The notes under the pieces are model-generated. The model was not told the DNA's origin. It ran no database searches and saw nothing but the letters and a program-made list of their open reading frames with translations. 64,000 nt of DNA from Sphagnum compactum (taxonomy: Eukaryota; Bryophyta; Sphagnopsida; Sphagnales): positions 13,299,495 through 13,363,494 of the forward strand of contig OZ234502.1 of assembly GCA_965153455.1 (NCBI GenBank), read 5' to 3'. Every line of letters starts with the position of its first letter. The first letter of the stretch is position 1. This document shows, one piece after another, positions 1 to 13,000 of the stretch. The position numbers and the translations under genes are program-made.

Positions 1-378
1 ACAAATAATATAATTAGTATGGAAGCTGCCAAGCTACTTTGATAGTTCACCATTCTTCGTATCATAGCTCTAGTAATAAATTAATTTACACCAAGAACAA
101 GAATGAACACAAGAGATTTCAGTATCTTAATAGCAGAGATGATGTGATGAAGCAAATGAATGTCACCTATCAATCTTCTGTCAAGTCAAAGATCAAATGC
201 GGTAAAAGAATGGAGAAAACCAGACCACAAGACAAAATTAAGGGGCATTTTGAATGACACCATCGGTCATATGCATGTTCATTCAACATGTATGGCATTG
301 ATCACCTACCATAACATCCCTTCTGACTTCATCCCTTTGCAGAAACAGGTGTAGGTAAAATCCAGAGTCAATTGGATG

Positions 379-600
379 ATCGAAATTCAGAGTGAAAGCT
401 TTTGGTCATCATATGTATGACGACTAGAAAAAATTCGATTGTCACATGATTGATGATGGAATGTTTTCGATCATCATTTGTGTGATGACGAAAAACTTTC
501 AATTGTTGTAAGATTGACAACCTAAAATTTTACATCACCACACGAATAACGACCAAAAAAATTCGATTGTCACAAGATTGACGACCGACAATTGGAAGAT
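379..600. repeat. degenerate tandem repeat, three units of about 65 bp
   Basis: Three imperfect copies follow one another. Each has a TCATCA-type segment, a GACGAC or GATGACGA segment, an A-rich run, then TTCGATTGTCACA or a variant and GATTGA. The exact words TTCGATTGTCACA and AGATTGAC recur near 432-452 and 561-583, while the middle unit has drifted. This is probably a small decayed satellite or an internal part of an old element. Confidence 0.5.
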
Positions 601-1184
601 GAGAAAGAATACCTGCATCATTTCATGGTACTGAGTTAAAGGTAGCTTATGACCAGTCTTTTTTTACAATGTTTTGTTGTAATGTCACTGAAGTGTTGAT
701 CATCCATAAAATGATTTAGCCAAATTTGGCTCTACAATTTATGAAAGCAAAAAATTAAGCATCATTCTCTATTTTTGGCTACCTATTGGAACTTAATATA
801 GAATCTGGAGATTTTTTTTAAAACATGTAAATTGGTTTTCAAATTTTGGTGATTAGAAAACCCTAAGAACACTTCATTTTCACCAGTTGAAACAAAAAAA
901 ACTGCTGTCTTGCAAAAATTCACCAGAAAGGAAAACACTGCTTCTTACTCGATCTCTATTGTTTTGACTTCCAAATGAATAAGCTGTTGGTGAACTTGAT
1001 TGTGAGACATGCCCAAGTACTTAAAAAAAAAATTCAACTCAAGCTCCATGACTTGTAGTCTCGCACAATTGAGATTTTGCATAGTGTTCAGCTTCACTTG
1101 ATTGTACCAGCTGATCTTTACCTCTTCCGAAATGACAGAAGGAATACATAAAAGAAACCTCACAAATATGTCAAATATGTGTTG

Positions 1185-1240
1185 TTGGCTCTGGTGTAGC
1201 AGACTTCAAAGGTCTTTCAAGTCTGCTACACCGGAGCCAA
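1185..1240. repeat. 22-bp inverted repeat (foldback) with 12-nt loop
   Basis: The left arm at 1185-1206 and right arm at 1219-1240 are reverse complements with one mismatch (T against C in the CTCTGG/CCGGAG part, which still pairs as G-U in one RNA strand). The loop is 12 nt. It lies outside any gene I can model. It could be a MITE end pair, a short foldback, or a small hairpin RNA; sequence alone cannot decide. Confidence 0.7.
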
Positions 1241-2059
1241 ACATGATTTGCTTGCGCAGTTTGATTTCACCTTTGTGTAAGCAGCAAGAGAAGGGTGCCC
1301 TCTAGGAGCCCTGACCCGAAAACTGTGGCTCCACCTTTGATGTTCCCTGGAGAAGGTGTGCAATTGACTGGATAATGTAATGATTTGTTTGTCTTCAGAA
1401 CATTGCAATTCAGTGGACCTAAGATTGATTGACACATGATTGCAGCCAGACAGCACAATAACCAACTCCAATGCCCAATCCAAGTACACAGAATGGCTGA
1501 CATTAAACTCAAGTTGAACAAAGTTCTTGCCTAGGGACCAATATATGCACCAAAAAACAGTCAGTCCAACCATGAAATTTGGATTCTGCTTCTTGGGACA
1601 ATGCAGACATTGCAGAGTGTCCATTGCTAGATGTGCAACCCCAGTTGCAAATTCACACCATGAATTTACTCGTCACAATCACTTAAAATGATGAAAATGG
1701 TGGAAGATCCCTTTGGAAATTTTCTATATTCAATAATACCAAAATCTGAAATCTTTCTCCTTGTCTTTGTTTGTGGGAAAGATTAGATCCCCATCAAATT
1801 TTCACATCCATTTTGATGTAACAAATTGTGGGAACAACGAATGTTCCAACAGTTTAAATCAGGGCTTTGAATTTAGTAACACAAATGATTTCATAGCTTC
1901 ATATGTTTCAAAATCAAACTGCAAACTGCAGTTACCAATTTGAATTTAAAGTTTTGGTATTTAAGTATTTTTTTCCGATATGTGAAAAATCAAGTACTTT
2001 TGCATAAGATTTTTACCACTAGAGTATGTGCACTATTGTGATTTTCTTCTCATTCGTAA

Positions 2060-2423
2060 GAACATCTCCAGCTATGCTCAGTATGTGACTGTGCAAGAAA
2101 ATTTCTGACATCCAAGTTCGGTTTTTTACTTTCTCCCAACACCACCCATAAAACTGAGACTCCAAATGAGTGGGAGACTACTAATAGCAAACCACCTGGA
2201 CCAATCATTATGATTAGCTAATCAGGAACAAGGAGCAGCAGTCAGATCATATTTATTACACTCTTCTCTGGCAGGTGTTATGCTTTGCTGTGCCTCGTGC
2301 CAGCCTCAGCATACTGTGCAAAACTGCTGGGCCAAAATCATTCTGCTGAGCCAAACTGTATTGATTTTTCTGCATCCAATTTTAATTTGCAGGGTCACAT
2401 ATTGAGCACCATTGGAGTAGCTC
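2060..2423 (+). mobile_element. Harbinger-type MITE, copy A
   Basis: This 364-bp non-autonomous element begins GAACATCTCCAGC and ends GGAGTAGCTC, so its termini are imperfect inverted repeats of roughly 30 bp (CTCCAGC..TGCTCAGTATGTGAC against the complement of GTCACATATTGAGCA..). It is flanked by TAA on the left and TTA on the right, a 3-bp TWA-like target site. The interior (..GCCAGCCTCAGCA.., ..CTGCTGGGCCAAAATCATT..) recurs in the copies at 16178 and 46450. GAGCATCTCC-like ends with TWA duplications are typical of PIF/Harbinger MITEs. There is no coding capacity. Confidence 0.75.
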
Positions 2424-2426
2424 TTA

Positions 2427-3657
2427 GGCCTTCATTATGGAGACTGGAAGGCTTAAGAGGGATGAGAAATTAGACTGAAATAGGCCATGCACAACAAAGA
2501 CCTTGTCCTCATCAACAGGACATACTAGGAACTAATCTCCTGAATGCTGATTTTGGTGACTCTGCTCCTTTGTTTAGGCTGCCTCTAAAGGTGCAGAACC
2601 ACTAATCTCCTGGATGCCAATTTGAGTATCTCTCTCTCTTTGTTCGAGCTGCCTCTGAAACTGCAAAACCACATGTAAAATTGCTCCAGACAAAAGATCT
2701 TCACAGGTGGGACCAGAAATGAAAGGCCATTTCCCAATCTCAGTTGATCTGGATTCAAAGGCCAACTTGAAGCTTGATACCAGTCTACTGAGTGAAAGGT
2801 TTGGGGGCACCAAACCTACAGTGATTCCCTTCAATTGATCCAAATGTAGGTCTTGCATTTCATAAGCATACCATGAATCCAATATCAACACAGATAAGTA
2901 GCACTTTCAACATCAACCTGTAAGAGGACACTTTTGGTTCCCTCAGTCATTTGAGGAACAGACATTACAGCAACAGGGGTTGGTGACCCTGGTGTATTTA
3001 TTACGCCTGGGAAGAAATAGCCCAGATGAGTGCACAGCCATGAGGCCACAAAACAGAAAACCAGAATTGTGAAAAGTTTGAGGAAACCGTAAATGTTTCC
3101 ATGTCTGAACTGTAGGTTCAGCAAGTCACTCATCAAATAAACTAACCCAAGAAAATGGGAAGTTTCTAACCAAGTGGCTAATTGCAAGGCTCTCCAAATA
3201 ATACACAGAATCAACATCCTTAATCACAGCGGAAATGGGTCATGTACACAAATTGATGTGGATGAGTAACACAGGCCCTGTTAGGTATCTCAGAAAAACC
3301 AAACAAGGGATCCCCATAAGAAAAACAATTTGAAACCATCTGCTGTCCCCCCATGTAGCAATTGTGAGATCCATGCACCCATCTCCTGCTCCAGAAACTC
3401 ATTGCTGGAAACAATGGAGTAAGGGAAAGCTAAAAGAGGAACCCACCAGAAGAACCTTCAGTTAGCCTTGATTGCACATTGCAGTAGCAAGCCTGGTATG
3501 AAAGCACCCCATCTGCTGCATCAAAACTCTTTAATGGAAACCATGGAGCAAGTGTGGTCTCAGGTCTGACAGCTTGGCATGCCTGCAGATTCTCAAATTT
3601 TAGTACTCCATGGAGAGGGGCAGCACTGCAAAAGGGTATCTATGACAAAGAAAATAT
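2427..3657. other. region downstream of MED14, probably partly its 3' UTR
   Basis: The stretch directly follows the MED14 stop on the minus strand. Two minus-strand open frames of about 105-110 residues (2574-2891 and 2885-3217) match nothing I recognise and are better explained as UTR or intergenic sequence. No polyadenylation site can be placed with confidence. Confidence 0.4.
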
Positions 3658-6600
3658 CTACCACTGCAGTTTTCCCCCATTGATCCCTTCCTGTGTAGTT
3701 GCATTCCACACAGGTTGTCTCATTCCTGGTCCTGTCCCTGCATGACGAAGAAAATGCACGCATGAATTGTTTGTCTTGAGAAAAACATGTACCGCTACAA
3801 GATAAGGATAAACTCAGATCAAGGTTGCAGAGTGTCCTGATATAGATCAACAGTACAGCAAGCAAGTTCAGTTCAGAATCACAAGTATCAACAAGCAGTC
3901 CACATGAAAAAAGTGCAACTGGTGTAGGGAGCAATGATAAAAGATGAACAGAAGCTGGAAGCTACCTTTACCAAGCTGCACAAGCATGCTTTGGAGAGCC
4001 AATTGAACTGACTCAGCCACTGATTTAAGCCGCCCATGCGCCTCCCCAACATTTCCAGCATTTGCAGTATCGATTGCACGAGTGACCCACTCTTTGCACC
4101 ACTCCCAGTTGTCAGGTCGGAACCAACAAGATCGCCCACCATGACTCCCTTCCATGCTCACCAGAGAGACCCGGCTTCCTTCACCAGCATAAACATATCG
4201 CAACCGTAGAGCTACTGACTGAGGCAACCAACCTGCCCCTCCAGCCACATTTAAGTGTGGCACCTGAGAGGAGTCGAACAGTATTGTTAATGTGAATTCC
4301 ACCAGATTCTGTTGCCGGTCATGTCGAATACTGCTCTTTGCAACTGTGCTACCTGCAGGTCCCTCAGTACTGTCATTGCCCTTTCCCTCTTCTTCATGTG
4401 CACTTCCAATCTCCCCTCCTTTTGAAGAAACTGGGGTTTCAAGGCTGAGTTCCACACGAGGCCTAGGAGACTGCCCTTGAGCACCGCCTTCTCCAGCAGT
4501 GCCTTGTGATCCAACGTTACTCTTCAATACAGAAGCAGAGAACACTCCATCAGAATTCCATCAAGGGGAAGCTAAAAAGTCCCCCTGGATTCTTACTGTT
4601 AGTCATCATCAAAGTGGAATGGACAATTTATGTATCCACAACAAACCAAGAGGACCTGGATCAACTTTTATGATTGCATGAGATTCATTCAGATATTCAG
4701 CTGACGAAAATGGTAGTTCATGGAAGCCAAGAACTTAGAGAGACACAGAATACAGTTGTCACAAACAGACCAATTCACATTCATCCATTACTGGGCCCCA
4801 TCACAAATAAATTAGTGTTGTTAGCTAATAAATATTTCATCTTGAACGAGAAGAGACAGCAGGATTATGTCAAACTCACTTTAAGTGCCTCTTTCTTCCA
4901 AGCAATAAGTCCAAGAAACTCGCGAAGGACATGCACCGGAAGAGTCAACATGGTAACAAAGGATGCCAAGCGTGATGCATCATAGGGCTCAGATGCAACC
5001 CGACGGGTAAAAAAATCACCAATCTCTTGCATCTCCTGCGTGGACAATTCTGATGACAAGTTGGCACCCTGGCCAGTCACCACTTGGTGGGAGGCAGACT
5101 GGGCTTGCTGCTGTTGCTGCTGGTACCGTTTCACATTGATGGCTTGGAGATAGAGCTGCTGCCGATGCAAGCTCATGCTCACTGCAAATACACAGCCTCT
5201 GCACCAACCACAAACAACATAACACATCAATTACATTATTTTTGGCACTTGAAAGGTTGTGTGGTGGGTGACCTCTGACCTAATCATTTGTCTCAAACTC
5301 ATATTACACCTATCAAAGAACAGAAATATAGAAGTCAAAATCAGCAGTCAGTGATTGTTGGACAAAATTTCAGGAGACAAGAAGATGATTAGAGGCATAT
5401 TGTGGTACCCAATAAAGAATCGTAAAGCAGGCTGCTCTGGATCATGGTTAAGTAATGCCCCTTCATTCTCACGCAAGATCCTGCCCAATACATCTTTCAA
5501 AATGCTGGGGAACTGAGCAAACAGCCACAAAACTCCCAAGTAACGCAATGTTTGACGAAGCACCTTCTTCAGTGCTGCTAATGGTACCCACGCACCTCCA
5601 TATCCACCATCATCACCCATCCCAACAAGTGCTGGATTTAACTCGCCTCGAAATCCAAGGCTTGAAGTGGAAACTAAGCCTCGTCCTGATGGTGAACTGA
5701 CAATGCTTCCAGCCACAAGTGGACCCCCTTGAGAAACCCCAGAAACATTACCACCATTGTTTACAACTCGGTTGACAGCAACAGCCCCTTGATTACCAAT
5801 ACGAGATCCTCCAGCAGGTGAATTGCTCCCACGATTTGCAGCCCCCAACAAAGATGGTTGGACAGGCCCTAGGACTGGTGCTATGCCTCCCCCAACATTT
5901 TCTGTGCTGTTCATGCCCAATGAGACATGGTCCATAACAAAGGTGCGAAACTGGGGACAGGGAAGGGATCCTCCTACTGCAGACCCACCAATTCGAGGGG
6001 GTGGAGCAGGCTGCAACCACACCTGGTCCCCAGCAAAGCATCGCATGTCAATAGCAAACTGGCGTCGATAGACAATGCACACCCAGTAGGGAGACCGAAG
6101 CAATACAGAAACATCTGTTGGCATGAGTGAGCTAGGCACAAGGCCTGGGCCAGGGCTTTTTGCAGGGCCTGGAGTCATAGCTCCACCTTGGGCAGACACC
6201 ATTGCACCACTCCTATTACCACTGATAGTGATACCAGGTGTAGTCCCTGGATTCAAGGGTCGTGTTTGACCTGTTGCAGAAGTTGTGACACCAGCACCAG
6301 CAAATGATCCAGATAGTGGACTCATGGTGGTTGCAGGTTTTGACACTGGGACTGCACCTGGACTGGCAGAAGGGACTGAGACATTTGGAGAAGCAGATGG
6401 AATGGCCATTCTTGCAGGACGTATTGCTGCTGCAAGTGCATGTAAAGGACCTGCAGTGACCCGTATTGCATCCAATAGAAGCTCCACTTCTCCTCCATTT
6501 ATGTAGTCCTCTAAATACTGCAAAAGGTGCACACTATCAGCTACTATTCCAGCAGGAGAAATCTACCTCATTTCACAGACCAGAGTCAATGGAAGATGTC

Positions 6601-9600
6601 CTCCTTAGACTCACATATCCCATGTCCTAGATACAATAATGGATACTTACCCATCTGCAAATATAGAACTAGCAAAAACTGATACAGCTCCTTCTGAACA
6701 TGACAGTTTCATTACAAAGATTGAGATGTACTCATCAAGAGTTGGTTCTCTTGGAGCCCAAGACCCTGCATCAAAATTACCTAAGGACAAGCAGGGATGT
6801 AAGAAAATGGAACTGACTTTTGTGTGGGGCCAGAGTTGCTCTGGTGAGTGTACAGTGCAGCCCCTATGGTTGCCTCCCCATTCCACAACAAATCGGGCCA
6901 TGACACCAGTGTATCCATGACTGGGCATGGATCCACTGTAAGTGAATGAAACACTTGTAAACCCAATGGCTTCCACCCTAAATGCCCGTCGCATAACCTC
7001 CCACTTCTTTTCTCCACCTTCACTTCTTTCTCCTGTTCCCGGTCTCTTGCTTTTGCTGTTCTCTCCATTTGCTTTAGTCTTTCCCCCTTCTGCCTTTCCT
7101 TCCAAGAGCTTCCTGATGCCTATTGCAAAGGCACGTGTGCGCCACAGCCGCTCAAGATCAGTCACCAGTTTGCTGATGCTGTCCTCTTGCACTGTGGGAT
7201 ATTTCAGCATTACGCCATCATATGTACACTGCATATGGGCATCATCCTGTGGTGGACTTGCAAATTGGACACCACTCGTACCAGTTACCCCACCATGCTG
7301 CTTTTGAAGCTCCCAAAGCCAACGAAAATGCATATCTGTGACCTGAGCATACCAACCCTTACTGCCAGGCTTACCCAAACACAAGGACATCTGCTGCCAC
7401 CCATAAGAATCATCAGCACTGAATTCTCGAGTCCGAGAATCACCAGTTGGTATAGTGCCAGGAAGACGAAAACGCAAGACTGTGGAGGGCTCACGTAATC
7501 CCACTTCATTAACAAATGGAATTTTTTGGGCATCCATCTGGCGAGTCAGCTGGGCATGTTTAATACATAGCCAGCAACGCCTGACAACTTGCAAGAGGAC
7601 ATCTCGATAGGCAGCTGAGGGAAGCTTCCCCTGATTAGAGGCTCCAATGATGTCAGCATATGTTACTCTGCCAAAGGACTCCAAGGCAGATGTGGAAGTG
7701 GGAGAAGAAAATCCAGCAGAAACAGATGACTGATTAATGCCAAGTTCTGTCCTTCTCCTCTTGGGTCTTCCAACCACGGCTGCTGGCATTGACGAGAGAG
7801 AGCTGAAAAGCTCTGCTATGGGCCGCTTTTGCTTATGTGGTCTAACCATAGACTTCTCAGTAACACCTGTAAGGGCAATACCAGAGTGTTAATTTTGCTG
7901 CAACAATAAACCATACATCTCCATGGCTCTTATTGCTAATCTGCTAAAATAATAACAGGCTAAAAGGTTGAGTTTAGATGCTGTATTCATGGTGCAGAGT
8001 TGCATCAGGATTGCCACAAACAGTCAATCAAGGTGACTTGCATTCTGTGGAAAAGACAAATTAATGCATATACCCAATTCATTCTTGACAGAATGACAAG
8101 GTTGAATCTACCTTGAACAGGAGCTGTATGTTCCAATGACAGCACCCCAGCCCTTACTGGCTTCGATGAGTTCTCCAGATCTGTCCATTCCTGTGCCACA
8201 GGGGATGTGTCTGTGGCAAATTCAGAAGTTGGAAGAACTGGTTTCCACCCAGGTGAATTTGCTCGTGGTGGCTGTCCGGCTGTATGCACCAGTTGTGAGC
8301 CAAGAACAGGCACACCTTTTGGGCCAAAGGGCCTGGCATTTACTGGTGCATTCCTTGGCAGTGGAAGGTTGCGCTGTGTGCCAGGACGTGTATGTTGAGA
8401 TGGGGTACCAGGATCAGACATAGCAAAATGGCCTGATCTACCAGGTTGTAGACCTGTAGTCTTGGAGGAAATAGAATCAATAAGTTTTGATATGTCATCA
8501 TCTAGATCTATTGGAGATGCAACATTGTCCCCAAGATTTAGAGGGGATTTTGTCTGTGCAAGTTCCTGATCTCCAGATGCATGCAGAGGTGATCTCACAG
8601 AACCTGGTGACATCCGGTGAAGGGTAGGGTTTCGAACATCCACAGGGCTTCGGATTGGGCTGGCTGTTGAGACATTCAGGTTTGATGCTCCATTCACTAA
8701 ACCCAGACGACCAACTCTGTGATTTGCATCTTCATAGGAATTTACTCCTACTGAAGACCTGCCCTGAGGGAAAGCTGTGCTTGCCATGGAGTGATTCAGT
8801 AAGCTAGGGCTCCCATTCAGTGCAAAACCTCCATATTGATGTGGTGACGCAGAACCTTGCAAGTTTGATGGAGAGTGGACTGCAGCAGGGGACATTGGCA
8901 CACCTCTTGGTGTTGCAGCACTGGGAGAACCCAATCCTCTTTCCCCACCCATAGAGCGCTCCACCTGAGGACTAAACCCTGTTTGAACACCTTCCAGTGT
9001 ATTAATAGCCCCAGTCACAACTCTGCTGCCTCCCCTGAAGTTAGCAGCACGGTCTCTAACCCCATCATAATCAGGTCCCCTCAGAACTGCTCTTCTGGAA
9101 GGGAATTTACCCTCCAGACCATACTGGTCTATTAGGCTGGAGACAGTGTCTTCTCTCAGGACTGGGATGGAGTTTGTGTCAATTTTCATCCACCGGAAAA
9201 TACTTACGGGGTTGGATGTGAGGGTCGAAACATTTGTGTATGACTTCGGGTGTGCTTCCAAAAGAGTAAACAGGGGTGTAAAATTGATGTCCAGTTGAAG
9301 AGAAAGAAAGAAAGTCTCCCCACAGTTGGGAAATCCCATCACCAACATGTCAGCACCCAACCTTTGGCTCTCAATTGGGAGCTTTAGTGAAATGGTCCCT
9401 GTCTCATACACCTGCCATTCCCGTCATCAGTCAGTGTAAGCCACTGGTTGAAAAGAAACTCCTCAAAACACTTCCATACCTGCACAAGCGTCAGGATCCA
9501 AAACTGTTGAAGTGCATTTGCACCACACAGCCAAGAACACCCCTCATCAGCTTAATCATTTTTATGCAAAGCATCTAGCTATAGCTGAGGATTCATGTTA

Positions 9601-11852
9601 CCTTAAGATCCAGCGATCTCCCAATTGAAGCTAGGAACTGGAGAAAGCACTTTGTGCGCAGATTACTAAACACTTCAGATGGAGGAAGTGTTCCAAGGTT
9701 CAGTGCATCCTCCATTTCTTTAATCACTGGAGCATCCAGTGATGTACTTGGGCAGGACAGCAGAAACCTCCCATTCCTAGCTCCAAGCCATACTATAACA
9801 TGTCAGCTAAAGACAGCAGAACTTTGATCGCACTTCAAAAATATAAGACTGGTTTCATTTGCAGTAATTTGCAAGCATGCAAGAAACATCATCTTCATTG
9901 TTCATGATAATATGTGAGAATACTTCAACAACAGCACCAACATGGTAGGACAAGTGTACAGATTTCATGAAATGATATGATCAGTCATGCAAACCTGATA
10001 CTGATACCAAGAGTCATATAAGTGATGCCAAATGCCCGTACACACAACGCCTCCTCTCCAGCTTCCCCACTTCCAATATCCTCCTGAACAAATGGTCCCA
10101 AGGCCTTAAGAAGTTGGAACCTTATAGAGACAAACATGGATAACTGTCTTTCATGTCTTTAAGAGATCCTAATGCAACCCTACCAGCATGTGAAGGGAAG
10201 AGCAGATATCTGTGTAGGTATGCCTTTCAACTGCATCTGTGCCTACTTTACTATGCCAAAAAAGACAGAGTTTCAGCTGACCTCATTGGGAATCTCCAGA
10301 TCAGCAGGAATGGAATGCCTTAACACTATATCACTGTCTGCCCACCATGATATGCCACCCTTTAAAACCCGTTGCACATCCAAAAGTCGTGTATGGACAT
10401 TGCAAGCAATTGCCTGCAGTAACAACTTCTCTACATTTATGCAGCTCTGGTCCAACACAAAGTCTGCTTCACTTTCGGTCAGGGGGTCAATCACAGATGG
10501 CCAATGTGAGCATGTTATCTGCTGGTCAGAACTTTGTTCTATTCTCAAGCTTGGAGAATTTTCCCCCTTTTGTAGTTCCAACCAATAGACAATTTTAAGA
10601 CCCGGGGACCCTCGGGTTTTGCCAGTCATAGCTCCAGCGTCCGCATCCCCATCTACACCTAAAGCATTTGCCCCTTGTGCTCCAGGCCCCATCCCCACTG
10701 CAGTTGCACCTCCACTCTCTGCTATCTTCTCATATTTGATCGCTTCCTTCCATCTGCCTCTTTGCAAAACTTTGATTTGTCGAAACAGTGTGTCCATGAC
10801 CAATGCTGAGCAGAACTGATGCAAAATAGAGTAAAGAAGTCTGAGTGGATCATTTGATGCTGCCATGCGCCGCTCCAAATCATCACCCAGCAAGAACTGT
10901 TGGGGCTCTGTAAACTGAAGAGGACCTGAGGGTTCTCCTACAAGGATATTCAGCTTGAGAATCCGCCAATGAGACATATTTCCACGATAACCTAGTGTGA
11001 GGTGCACCTCAAATTCACCTGCTACCCGAAAGATCACGCGGCCCCCAATGACAGTTATATCAGTAATCTCTCTGGGCAGAGAGATATCCAAAAGACGAGA
11101 ACGAAGCATGGTATCCAACTTCTGGAGGGTAACTTCCTTTTCCTCTCCAGCCAGTAACGGTTGCATCCCAAGATCCTCGATGCATTTTGGCAACCGCTTG
11201 TAGCCCCCTGTGAGCAACACCTCGGCTGCAGTGGGAATATCATAGGCTGGTGCACATGCTTGTTGCAAGGTCTCATGAAGATAGAAAAGAAAGTCTGCTG
11301 CTTGAGTGAAGCTTGTGTCATGATTGCAGAGAGTGCCAGCTAGCTGCTGGCATCGCTCCACCAAAGGAATCTGCGCAGCAAAACTAAAGGTTTACTAAAA
11401 CACACATGCACTTGTTTAAAAGTACCAAGCTCCTTCAGCTGGATTTCAAACACGGCCTACAAGCAGCTTGCAAATCTCTCAAGTGTTTGCCAGTCATTTA
11501 TGCATGAAATTGTGTATGGGCAATGAGCTGCAACCTTAATCAATACCTCAGCAAATTACATGAAACTGTCGTGAATTCAAACATCCTGGCTTCTAGTGAC
11601 TTTTGACTCTTAAACCCTGGGGTCCAGTGGGTAGCAAACCTGACGACACCATTTGGATAGGGCAAGCAGGCGTAGAAGCCGTTGTTGAGTTTTCAAAATG
11701 TACTTCAAGAGACCAATCTTCCTCTCCAAATCTGGAAGGTCCGAAGAAGTCTCACAGAGCTCTTTTAAGTTTGTGAAAGATGCCTCAGCTGCCTGCTTTA
11801 CCAACACAGAGAAATCTACTGTTTGCTGCCCTAGTGCATCTGCCATGGCCAT
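3658..11852 (-). CDS. MED14: Mediator complex subunit 14 (MED14/STRUWWELPETER)
   Basis: MED14 is the central scaffold of Mediator and links head, middle and tail modules at RNA polymerase II promoters in the nucleus. Coding exons read by eye: 11640-11852, 10282-11370, 9995-10104, 9602-9776, 8112-9411, about 6651-7866, 5409 to about 6562, 4880-5198, 3966-4521 and 3658-3737. The start is ATG at 11852 (MAMADALGQQTVDFSVLV); a second ATG lies two codons on. The N-terminal MED14 domain shows LLKYILKTQQRLLRLLALSKW, FTQAADFLFYLHETLQQA and VLLTGGYKRLPKC. C-terminal blocks include DMRCFAGDQVWLQPA, GDDGGYGGAWVPLAALKKVL, RRVASEPYDASRLASFV and SMEGSHGGRSCW. The protein would be about 2,060 residues, longer than my recollection of about 1,700 in Arabidopsis, through Ser/Pro/Gly-rich linkers. 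The junction between the exons near 6651 and 6562 is unresolved: the obvious donor leaves the wrong phase. Confidence 0.95.
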
Positions 11853-11885
11853 AGCGCCCTGTATCCGTCTCCACAACACCACCAG

Positions 11886-13000
11886 CTAGAACAAAGGTTT
11901 TTTTTCCAAGGAGAAAAAAGAGAGATCCAACCTTTGCTTTTTATTCCTCTTTCCAGTTTGCAACTAAAGCAACTGCGACACCACACCAATCCATCCCAAA
12001 GTTGGGTGCCGAAACTCTACTGTGGTGACAATGAATACTGAGGGAAAAAGGAAGCGTTATGGGGGAAAAATAGCTCAACAGCTGCAAAACCTTGTTGTAG
12101 CAAATCCGACAGGTTCCATAACCAACCAACTTCTGTTCTCCGTCGACTCAGAGTTTATAATTCTGCAGCTCTTGAACGACAGTGCATGAAGAGAAGCAAT
12201 TCTCATCTCTATCACTACTACCGTCTGCACAACCCAGTGGCAAACCCTAAACCCAGAGTATCAAAATATTGGCCCAAAAACTGCGTTGATGACCAAGAAG
12301 GATTTTGCTGCTGCTATCGACTTGCGTTTTCTTCTCAGCCCACATACAACAACGTTGCAACGAACAACACGACCTCATCAGATAGGGATTGCCTAACAAT
12401 TCCAACTGCATCTTGTTGCAGATTATCGCTCACCCTATTTCGGACCACATTCTGAAGCAGCTGTTGTAGCCAGCACCCGCCTTCTTTCTCACTATTACAT
12501 TACCCTATATCCACAAGCTTCACCACTGTGCCACTTTCTCTGCCCTCTTCTGTTTTGCAACCAATTAGTTTGCATTACTGCTTTTCTCTTGCAGACCACA
12601 AGCAAAGATTGTCGCGTCCGCCCGTCTGTCTGTGCGTCCGACCGTCCATCCGCCCGCCTGCCCGCCCGCCCGCCAACAGCAAATCGCTCGCGCAAATCTC
12701 TCACTCTCTGCTGCAGATCCAACACACAAGAAACAGAGCGCTTCTTTTTAGGGTTTAAAGAAGAAAGAGACGTAGAGACAGAGAGACAGACATCTCGAGA
12801 TGAACAAAAGATTCATCCATTTTGGATGTTTCGCATTCATTCGGTTGTTTCAAAAACAAAATAAATTTCCCTCACTCACTTTTTGGGTTCCATCCAACTT
12901 TTAGGGTTTGATGGGAGTTTTAGGGTTTGTAGAATCGCCCGTCGTCGTTCTAGACTTTCGTCTCTTTGGAGAGTATTTTTGCTGTGAATCTTAAAACCTG
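11886..13000 (-). promoter_or_regulatory. MED14 5' leader and promoter region
   Basis: The first coding exon is preceded by a pyrimidine-rich tract and a TAG acceptor (exon start about 11885), so an untranslated leader exon lies upstream. Between 12.5 and 13.0 kb the sequence becomes GC-richer. TTTAGGGTTT telo-boxes sit near 12748, 12900 and 12918, and a CCGCCCG-type run lies near 12650-12675. The transcription start cannot be fixed from sequence, and the region may also serve a divergent plus-strand transcript. Confidence 0.45.
12611..12680. repeat. GC-rich pyrimidine simple repeat (CCGT/CCGC type)
   Basis: Interspersed GTCCGCCCGTCTGTC and CGCCTGCCCGCCCGC words form an imperfect tetranucleotide repeat of about 65 bp inside the promoter-like region. 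It stands out against AT-rich surroundings and probably belongs to the 5' UTR or core promoter. Confidence 0.55.

Larger units (their letters stand above)
1..2059. other. intergenic DNA, no gene recognised
   Basis: No coding region can be supported here. Open frames are short, lack splice context and resemble no family I know. The stretch holds a degenerate direct repeat (379-600) and a strong foldback (1185-1240), both listed separately; the rest is ordinary AT-rich sequence. Confidence 0.6.

Noticed and set aside
2574-3217. Two minus-strand frames after the MED14 stop, considered as further MED14 exons
   Set aside because: The MED14 reading closes cleanly at 3658 with a phase-consistent last exon, and these frames show no MED14 motif.
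6942-7307. Plus-strand frame of about 120 codons opposite MED14
   Set aside because: It is an antisense shadow of a well-supported MED14 exon.
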